Positions 1-4,522 of a stretch of 6,049 nucleotides of DNA are shown here, in pieces. Position 1 is the stretch's first letter. Every line of letters begins with the position of its first letter. The position numbers and the translations under genes are program-made. The notes under the pieces were generated by a model. The model saw only the letters and a program-made list of their open reading frames with translations, did no database searches and had not been told where the DNA came from. Source of the stretch: Nitrospirota bacterium (GTDB lineage: Bacteria > Nitrospirota > Nitrospiria > SBBL01 > Manganitrophaceae); NCBI GenBank assembly GCA_023248505.1, contig JAHFEM010000135.1, forward strand, positions 1 through 6,049. The letters are read 5' to 3'.

Positions 1-1
1 A

Positions 2-211
2 TCGGAGGAGTTTAAAATTCGGTGGGCGACCGACTTGAGGGAGGCGAAGAGGGTGATTAATAATTCGCCGGCCGCATTTCAACAGGCCATGCTGCGTATT
101 TTTCTGTTGGGTGATTGCACGAATAAGAATTTATGCGGATCACTCCTTACCCTTTGTTCAAGACCGTGCCCAGGATCGGTATCCCCTTCAAAAGACGGAG
201 AGACTGTATAA
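2..211 (+). CDS. Possible 3' end of a convergent gene (partial, unidentified)
   Basis: Frame 2 is open from the left edge to TAA at 209-211, giving about 69 residues with no start inside the window needed. The first ~38 residues, which include EEFKIRWATDLREAKRVINN, have a protein-like amphipathic composition, and I recognise no family. The last ~20 codons run antisense to the 3' end of the kinase-like gene (stop at 147-149). If the frame is genuine, the two genes overlap tail to tail by about 65 bp, which is large for convergent bacterial genes. It may instead be an accidental open frame, or the tail may have been extended by loss of an earlier stop. No function is proposed. Bases 1-146 otherwise hold only the region downstream of the operon's last gene. 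Confidence 0.3.
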   Translation, partial: SEEFKIRWATDLREAKRVINNSPAAFQQAMLRIFLLGDCTNKNLCGSLLTLCSRPCPGSVSPSKDGETV

Positions 212-923
212 TGTCTTCCGTTTGGGTGCGTCCCGCCTCGATCACCAACAACATCGCGTCAATATAAGGGGAAAGGGCCAGCACATCATCGGTCGGTAGA
301 AGCGGCGGCAGATCAAAGATAACGATTCGGGATGCATAACGGTTTTTGAGTTCGCTGATGAGAGAAAGCATCGGGGGAGAGGTCAGCAGTTCGCTGGAAC
401 CTCTGACCGCTCTGCCCGCCGGCAGGAGAACGAGTCGCGGAAAGCCGGGATGGACCAAAAGATCTTTGACCGGCTTGTGATCCAAAAGATGATCGACCAA
501 GCCTGGACTCTCCGATATTCCAAAGAGTTGATGCATGGCCGGGCTTCGAAAATTGGCATCCACCAAGAGAACCGTTTGGCGGACCTCTAACGCGAGGCTG
601 ACCGCCAGATTGGCTGCGGTCAAACTATTCCCCGCTCCGGGTCCGGGGCTAGTGATCCCCAAGAGGTTCCATCCATTCTCCCGCATCCGAAGAATCACTT
701 GGGTTCGCAAGATCTTGTAAGCCTCGGTCAGAGGACCTTCCTCCAAGGCAGCGATTACACGCCGTTCCCGCAAACGGGCGGGAGAGAGGGTCACCAATCG
801 GGTCTGGGTGTATACGATCTGATCGGGGGCCATTGCATACAAGGAAGGGTGATCAGGCAGACGACCATTTCCAATCCGCTGCAATTCTTGCGGTTGATTT
901 ACTGAAGACTTCGTTTCCTCCAT
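147..923 (-). CDS. CpsD/CapB-like bacterial tyrosine kinase family protein with degenerate P-loop (probable pseudokinase)
   Basis: This is a 258-residue cytoplasmic P-loop protein with no membrane segment, of the stand-alone BY-kinase type that partners a separate co-polymerase (compare CapB, CpsD, EpsG). Residues 67-73, EAYKILR, match the EX2RX2R oligomerisation motif except that Lys replaces the first Arg. The Walker A region is residues 91-100, TSPGPGAGNS, where the expected catalytic Lys is Asn99 (codon AAT, 627-629). Walker A' is VLLVDANFRSP (118-128), with Asp122 kept and the second Asp replaced by Asn124. Walker B is IVIFDLPP (200-207) with Asp204 kept. The protein stops at VLNKG without the C-terminal tyrosine cluster that canonical BY-kinases autophosphorylate. 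It starts at ATG 923 with a strong Shine-Dalgarno (AAAGGAG) and lies 10 bp after the co-polymerase gene, which supports a paired role in controlling chain length. Family membership is firm. Catalytic activity is doubtful; it may be a regulatory ATPase-like partner. Some XrtA-type relatives are also short, so the missing tail could be typical of the subfamily. Confidence 0.93.
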   Translation of the reverse strand: MEETKSSVNQPQELQRIGNGRLPDHPSLYAMAPDQIVYTQTRLVTLSPARLRERRVIAALEEGPLTEAYKILRTQVILRMRENGWNLLGITSPGPGAGNSLTAANLAVSLALEVRQTVLLVDANFRSPAMHQLFGISESPGLVDHLLDHKPVKDLLVHPGFPRLVLLPAGRAVRGSSELLTSPPMLSLISELKNRYASRIVIFDLPPLLPTDDVLALSPYIDAMLLVIEAGRTQTEDIIQSLRLLKGIPILGTVLNKG

Positions 924-928
924 CGTTT

Positions 929-935
929 CTCCTTT
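929..935 (-). promoter_or_regulatory. Ribosome binding site of the kinase-like gene
   Basis: AAAGGAG on the minus strand lies 5 nt before ATG 923. It overlaps the TAA stop of the upstream co-polymerase gene (934-936), so translation of the two genes is probably coupled. Confidence 0.85.
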
Positions 936-2673
936 ATCCTAAACCCAATCTCCTCAACGCAGCATACCAGATCACATCCAGCGGAAACCAGAAAAAATGA
1001 ATGAGGATCACGAACAGAACCACCGAGGCGACTCCCCCCCAGAGCAGCCAACCCTTTTTCTTGCGTTGCCGCGCTGCGTCCTCTTTGTTCTGAATATAGG
1101 GGACCACGGCCAATGGGGACACTTCGGTGATCTCCCAAATCTGCTCGGCGGTGTAGACGGCATGATCGAGACTTTCCACCGCCGCTCCGTACCCGACGCC
1201 GCCCACCATCGCAAAGACCATTGTTAAAAGGAGAATGGCGGGCCGATTCGGTTTTTCCGGCTTCTCCGGAAGAGCGGGTGGATCGATGAGGGAGAAGCGC
1301 TCTCCCTTTCCTTCCGCCTCCAATCCTTCGGCCACCTTCGCACCCAAAAGCTTGGACCGGATCTCGTTGTACTTTTGGACCGAACTTTCACGGTCCCGAG
1401 TGAGATCAAGATATTGCTGCTCCAGCATCGGAGTCTTCTCCAACCTTCCGGCGATCTCCGCGACCCGTTGCTTGAGGCTCGCCTGCGTCGACCGCATCGA
1501 CTTTAAATCGTTGGCGGTCGAGGAGAGCTGCGATTGGATCAAAATATAAGCGGGATTCTCCGGAGCGACCTCTACTTTTCTTTCAGGACGCGTCCGACGG
1601 ATTTCGTCTTCAAGTGAGGCGACGACTTTCCGGGAGCGAAGAACATCGGGATGTTTCTCCCCAAACCGCTCCGTCAACGCCGCCAGATTTGTCCGCTCTT
1701 CGGTTAATTTTTTATAGAGAACATCCGCCGCGGAGGACTCCCCCGTTGCCTTTTCGAGGGCTTCAATCTCCCGCTTCATTTTGATCATATCGGGGTGGTT
1801 TAAGGAGAGGAGGGCGCCGCTGCTGACATATTGCGCCCGCAGCGCTTTGAGCCGTTCTTCCGTATCTAAAATTCGCTCTCCTGTGGAGGAGATCATCGGC
1901 GTATTCGGCTTGAGGATCGCGAGCTGCCCCTCCAGGTAGATCTTTCGCTCCTCCAGGCTGCGGACTTCCCGATCCGCGTTGAGCAGCTCGCGATCGAATT
2001 GGTTCATGAGTTGAATGTTGACTTGGTTCAATTCTGGAAGGGCGCCGCCGGCTTGATGTTTAAAGTTCGCGATCTTTTTTTCGAGTGTTTCGATTCGGCT
2101 CGACAGGCTCTCCCCCTCTTTTTGGAGGAAGGCGGTTGTCTCTTGGGCGCTTCGCTCTCGGGTTCGGAGATTTTCAGCAAGAAAAAGGCTCGTCAGCTCA
2201 TTCGCGACTATTTGAGCCAGCGGCGGGGTCTCTCCATCGTAGGCGAGCGTAAAGGCGATGGTGGCGCGTGTCTGTTGGCCCGTTCGCCGATCGACCACAT
2301 CGGCGCTGATCACCTCGATCTGGACATCGTCGGCAAAGCGCTTTAGCAGCGCTTCCGTGGTTGCTTTCCCTCGAAGCCGAGGATAAAGACTGTACTGATC
2401 GATCACCTTCAGAAGCGTGGACCGGCTCAGGATCTGACGTTTGATTGTCTGGATTCTCTGGTCGGCATAGCTGGTGACGGTCGATCGGACCAGATCGGTG
2501 GGAACCTCTTGTTCTTCGATCAGGATGGTCGCCGTCGAGCGATAGACCGGAGCGAGCGAATACGCAATGCTCCCTCCGATGGCCGTGAGCAGAATAATCG
2601 GGACCAACATCTGCCATCTCCGGCGCCGTATAAACTGGAGATAGTCTCCGAGGTTTTTTGTTTTCTGTTCCAT
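934..2673 (-). CDS. Wzz/GumC-type polysaccharide co-polymerase (chain-length determinant), XrtA-locus type
   Basis: This is a 579-residue inner-membrane protein that regulates polysaccharide polymerisation and links it to export. Numbering is from the Met at 2673. A Wzz domain with TM1 lies at ~22-42, after a basic cytoplasmic stretch containing FIRRRR. A large periplasmic region follows, with coiled coils at roughly 172-254, 266-361 and 381-451. The PCP-type Pro-rich motif LPEKPEKPNRP (467-477) is followed by TM2 (~479-499). About 40 cytoplasmic residues come next, including the basic RQRKKK, and then a third hydrophobic helix (~542-564) near the C terminus. There is no fused kinase domain; the P-loop protein is encoded separately just downstream. 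An in-frame ATG lies 12 bp upstream at 2685, but no Shine-Dalgarno precedes it, whereas GGGAG lies 5 nt before the ATG at 2673, so the downstream start is preferred. The length and third helix agree with my recollection of the XrtA-associated chain-length family (EpsF-like). The periplasmic repeat is listed separately. Confidence 0.94.
   Translation of the reverse strand: MEQKTKNLGDYLQFIRRRRWQMLVPIILLTAIGGSIAYSLAPVYRSTATILIEEQEVPTDLVRSTVTSYADQRIQTIKRQILSRSTLLKVIDQYSLYPRLRGKATTEALLKRFADDVQIEVISADVVDRRTGQQTRATIAFTLAYDGETPPLAQIVANELTSLFLAENLRTRERSAQETTAFLQKEGESLSSRIETLEKKIANFKHQAGGALPELNQVNIQLMNQFDRELLNADREVRSLEERKIYLEGQLAILKPNTPMISSTGERILDTEERLKALRAQYVSSGALLSLNHPDMIKMKREIEALEKATGESSAADVLYKKLTEERTNLAALTERFGEKHPDVLRSRKVVASLEDEIRRTRPERKVEVAPENPAYILIQSQLSSTANDLKSMRSTQASLKQRVAEIAGRLEKTPMLEQQYLDLTRDRESSVQKYNEIRSKLLGAKVAEGLEAEGKGERFSLIDPPALPEKPEKPNRPAILLLTMVFAMVGGVGYGAAVESLDHAVYTAEQIWEITEVSPLAVVPYIQNKEDAARQRKKKGWLLWGGVASVVLFVILIHFFWFPLDVIWYAALRRLGLG
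1600..1851 (-). repeat. Two HPD-centred repeats within the co-polymerase periplasmic coiled coil
   Basis: Two diverged copies of one protein-level pattern lie in tandem. Copy 1 (1753-1851) reads LKALRAQY, then NHPDMIKMKREIEALE. Copy 2 (1600-1686) reads LAALTERF, then EKHPDVLRSRKVVASLE. In each, a Leu-rich helix precedes a His-Pro-Asp turn (codons at 1789-1797 and 1645-1653) and a charged helix ending in LE. About 22 residues separate them. The similarity is visible in protein only and the DNA copies have diverged, so the duplication is old or the pattern is structurally constrained. Confidence 0.6.
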
Positions 2674-2675
2674 GT

Positions 2676-2699
2676 TCACTCCCATTTAAAACGAGGCAT
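2676..2699 (-). other. Seven-codon mini-ORF upstream of the co-polymerase gene
   Basis: ATG at 2699-2697 opens MPRFKWE and ends at TGA 2678-2676, two bases before the preferred co-polymerase start. A strong AAAGGAG (2711-2717) lies 11 nt upstream of this ATG, a somewhat long spacing. The mini-ORF stop abuts the Shine-Dalgarno of the co-polymerase gene, an arrangement seen in translationally coupled leaders. This could equally be chance, as the ORF is very short. Confidence 0.2.
2679..2683 (-). promoter_or_regulatory. Ribosome binding site that decides the co-polymerase start
   Basis: GGGAG lies 5 nt before ATG 2673. The alternative in-frame ATG at 2685 overlaps this motif and has only an AT-rich stretch upstream, so initiation at 2673 is favoured. 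Confidence 0.7.
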
Positions 2700-2710
2700 T
2701 GAAATGACGT

Positions 2711-2717
2711 CTCCTTT
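2711..2717 (-). promoter_or_regulatory. Strong Shine-Dalgarno-like site without an annotated gene
   Basis: AAAGGAG begins 2 bases after the TAG stop of the beta-barrel gene (2720-2722). It is 37 nt upstream of the co-polymerase ATG, too far to serve it directly. The nearest candidate start is the ATG of the seven-codon mini-ORF at 2699. It may act as a standby ribosome site or be a relic. Confidence 0.35.
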
Positions 2718-2719
2718 AA

Positions 2720-3955
2720 CTAACGCGACTCCGACCATCCGAATCCGCGATAGGTCAGCATCCATGACAGCGAATTGGAATGAATCGGGTCAGAGCCGTC
2801 GTCTCTTTTTAGCCAAGCATATCGGTACCAGATCAGCATCGACCACTCCTTCGTCCAATTCCATGACCACTTCGGCCCGATGTTGTAAGAAGCGCTGTCG
2901 GGGGGCGAAAGTTCTCCCCGAAGCGGTCGGGTCAAATAAAAATTGGCCACCAGCGAGCCGGAAGTGGTCTGTGTCAGTTCTTGTTCGATTGCGCCTGAGA
3001 GGCGATCAACCTCGATCAAATAGCCACCCCCGCTCGGATCGACTTGTCGGGTCGCCTCTCCCCGTAAAGAGGTCCGCTCCCATTTTTTCTCGACCGTCCC
3101 CCCCGCCAGCCAACCGAAATCTTTATCTTGCTGAGTTTCCCCCCCGCTCGACAGGTCATTAAACAATTCCCGGACTCCGACGGAGAAGGTCCCCTGGAAC
3201 GTTTCGGAAAAGGGATGAACCCATGAAACCTGGAGCCCCACATTCTTAGACTGAACTCCCACCGAGACAGCCCGATAATTCAAAAACTCTAGACTCGCCC
3301 TCAGTTGGTCGTTCTCCGAAAGGGCATAGATCGTTTGGATCGTTCCCAGTAGGACGTCATAATCGAAGAGGCCCCCTACCTGGTCATCGCTGTAGCGTGT
3401 CTCTCGATATTCAAGCTCTCCCAAAAGGGTCATTCGCTCCGTCAGCGTGCGAGTCCAGCTTCCACCCAACACCCCCACGTTGCGCCTCTGGGTCGCCAGG
3501 ATGAGCCCCGTCTCCTGCAATTCGCTCTTCCAGGCCGCATCCCGTGTCCCCTCTCCGAATAATCTCCAAAGATCCCATTCCGTACGGTATTCGGAAGAGA
3601 GCTTCAGAGAAACATCGTTCATATCGAGCCCCTTCTCCCCCACATAACGAGAGATGCTCGCCCAGAAGTTCCCGTCCACTCGCCACCGCTCCAACGCGGC
3701 ACTCAACCGAAGCGATGGGATGAAATGGCTCCCCCAAACCGTATCATGCGGTTGGGAGGTCATCAGGATATTATCATTCACCTCCTCTCGGAGGTTCACC
3801 GAGGGAAGCGCCGAATATTCCACCGCGTACAAAGACGCCGGTAAAGCAAGCAGAACGATCAGCGCCAGGAGCATGAGGTCGCCGCGTGAAAAAAGATCTG
3901 AACTGATTTGTGACAATGGCCGACCACCGTGCCATCGGCGAGGAACGCTGGTCAC
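2720..3955 (-). CDS. Predicted outer-membrane beta-barrel of the polysaccharide export locus
   Basis: This gene encodes a 411-residue protein from a GTG start. A hydrophobic signal sequence at residues 28-44 (MLLALIVLLALPASLYA) probably gives a mature protein starting VEYS. The mature part is rich in short alternating amphipathic strands with many aromatic residues, such as GLQVSWVHPFSETFQGTFSV and WSMLIWYRYAWL. These are separated by polar Gly/Asp/Ser turns, and no helical membrane segment follows; the last strand is near SLSWMLTY. This pattern indicates an outer-membrane barrel, similar to the ~400-500-residue barrels annotated as PEP-CTERM/XrtA system-associated. The GTG overlaps the TGA of the OPX gene (GTGA, 3952-3955), which suggests coupling and a joint role in outer-membrane export. 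The start is uncertain: ATG at 3872-3874 (Met28) would place the signal peptide at the N terminus, but its Shine-Dalgarno is weak. The barrel call is firm; a channel function is inferred. Confidence 0.83.
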   Translation of the reverse strand: MTSVPRRWHGGRPLSQISSDLFSRGDLMLLALIVLLALPASLYAVEYSALPSVNLREEVNDNILMTSQPHDTVWGSHFIPSLRLSAALERWRVDGNFWASISRYVGEKGLDMNDVSLKLSSEYRTEWDLWRLFGEGTRDAAWKSELQETGLILATQRRNVGVLGGSWTRTLTERMTLLGELEYRETRYSDDQVGGLFDYDVLLGTIQTIYALSENDQLRASLEFLNYRAVSVGVQSKNVGLQVSWVHPFSETFQGTFSVGVRELFNDLSSGGETQQDKDFGWLAGGTVEKKWERTSLRGEATRQVDPSGGGYLIEVDRLSGAIEQELTQTTSGSLVANFYLTRPLRGELSPPDSASYNIGPKWSWNWTKEWSMLIWYRYAWLKRDDGSDPIHSNSLSWMLTYRGFGWSESR

Positions 3956-4521
3956 GGCACGATCACCACATCACCTCGTTTCAATACGATATTTTGCTCC
4001 AAATTTTCCCCGTTCACGACCTCCCCATAACGAAAGATGGCGCTTTTCTGGCCCCCTTTTTCTCGGCGGACGATTCGGATCTTATTCTCCGCCGCATAGG
4101 GAGTTAAGCCCCCCGCCAGGCTGAGCGCCTGAAGAATATCGGTCGGGCGCCCCACCAGATATTCCCCGGGACGATTCACCTTTCCGAGCACGTAGATCTT
4201 ATAGCTGCTGATCTTCTCAACGGCAACCGAGACCGTCGGGTTCGGCATAAACGGCGCGAGACGCCGCATCAGATCGTTTTTTATTTCTTCGACGGTCTTC
4301 TCTTCCGCTCGAAGATCGCCGACCAGAGGGAACGAGATCATCCCGTCCGGCCGGACCACCACCTGGCGGGTCAGACTCTCATCTTTCCAGACCGAGATGT
4401 TCAGCACATCCTCCGGTCCGATCAGATATCCCGGGCCGGTCACCCCTTCCTGCGCAAAAGCGGAAGAAAGCCGAAAAAATCCTAAAACCAAGACAGTCAT
4501 CCACACTGAATACTTTGTCAT
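3952..4521 (-). CDS. Polysaccharide export (OPX/Wza-family) periplasmic protein, short non-lipoprotein type
   Basis: This is a 189-residue exported protein. The signal peptide spans residues 1-24 (hydrophobic MTVLVLGFFRL, then SSAFAQ, cleaved near AFA). It has no lipobox Cys, so it is not a lipoprotein, unlike Wza. The Poly_export domain lies at ~31-104, opening with YLIGPEDVLNISVW and including VRPDGMISFPLVGDLRA and NPTVSVAV. One SLBB domain lies at ~107-160, with VLGKVNRPGEYLVGRPTDIL. The protein ends right after the terminal strand LKRGDVVIVP. It therefore lacks the extra SLBB domain and the amphipathic C-terminal helix by which E. coli Wza (~380 residues) forms its outer-membrane pore. 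Size and architecture match the XrtA-associated export family. It should form a periplasmic ring that receives polymer from the co-polymerase and needs another protein to cross the outer membrane. The overlapping downstream beta-barrel gene is the obvious candidate. It starts at ATG 4521, 1 bp after the TPR gene's TAG. Confidence 0.95.
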   Translation of the reverse strand: MTKYSVWMTVLVLGFFRLSSAFAQEGVTGPGYLIGPEDVLNISVWKDESLTRQVVVRPDGMISFPLVGDLRAEEKTVEEIKNDLMRRLAPFMPNPTVSVAVEKISSYKIYVLGKVNRPGEYLVGRPTDILQALSLAGGLTPYAAENKIRIVRREKGGQKSAIFRYGEVVNGENLEQNIVLKRGDVVIVP

Positions 4522-4522
4522 C

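Noticed and set aside
80..109. Inverted repeat CAACAG/CTGTTG downstream of the kinase-like gene, considered as operon terminator
   Set aside because: The stem is only 6 bp with an 18-nt loop, and no U-run follows it in the minus-strand transcript; it is too weak to call a terminator.
57..149. Premature stop or stop-codon readthrough restoring a Tyr-containing tail on the kinase-like protein
   Set aside because: The in-frame extension is just 29 codons with three scattered Tyr and no resemblance to a BY-kinase Tyr cluster; no recoding signal is visible.
1034..1040. Run of seven C (seven G on the coding strand) in the co-polymerase gene before the third membrane helix, considered as a phase-variable tract
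   Set aside because: Seven bases is short for slippage-based switching, it encodes ordinary Trp-Gly-Gly, and the frame is intact on both sides.
2198..2617. Long alternative minus-strand frame inside the co-polymerase gene
   Set aside because: It lies wholly within the co-polymerase gene in another frame, its product is of low-complexity Arg/Ser/Asp-rich composition, and it has no recognisable domain; it is a shadow of GC-rich coding DNA.
2509..3162. 217-codon plus-strand frame spanning the co-polymerase/barrel junction
   Set aside because: It is antisense to two well-supported genes, rich in Arg/Ser/Pro, without domain signatures.
3900..3955. Arg-Arg in the N-terminal extension of the barrel protein, considered as a twin-arginine signal
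   Set aside because: The context PRRWHGG lacks the S/T-RR-x-F-L-K pattern, and the hydrophobic core is typical of a Sec signal; outer-membrane barrels are exported by Sec.
3654..4124. 156-codon plus-strand frame across the barrel/OPX junction
   Set aside because: It is antisense to two confident genes and has Arg/Ser/Pro-rich, non-protein-like composition.
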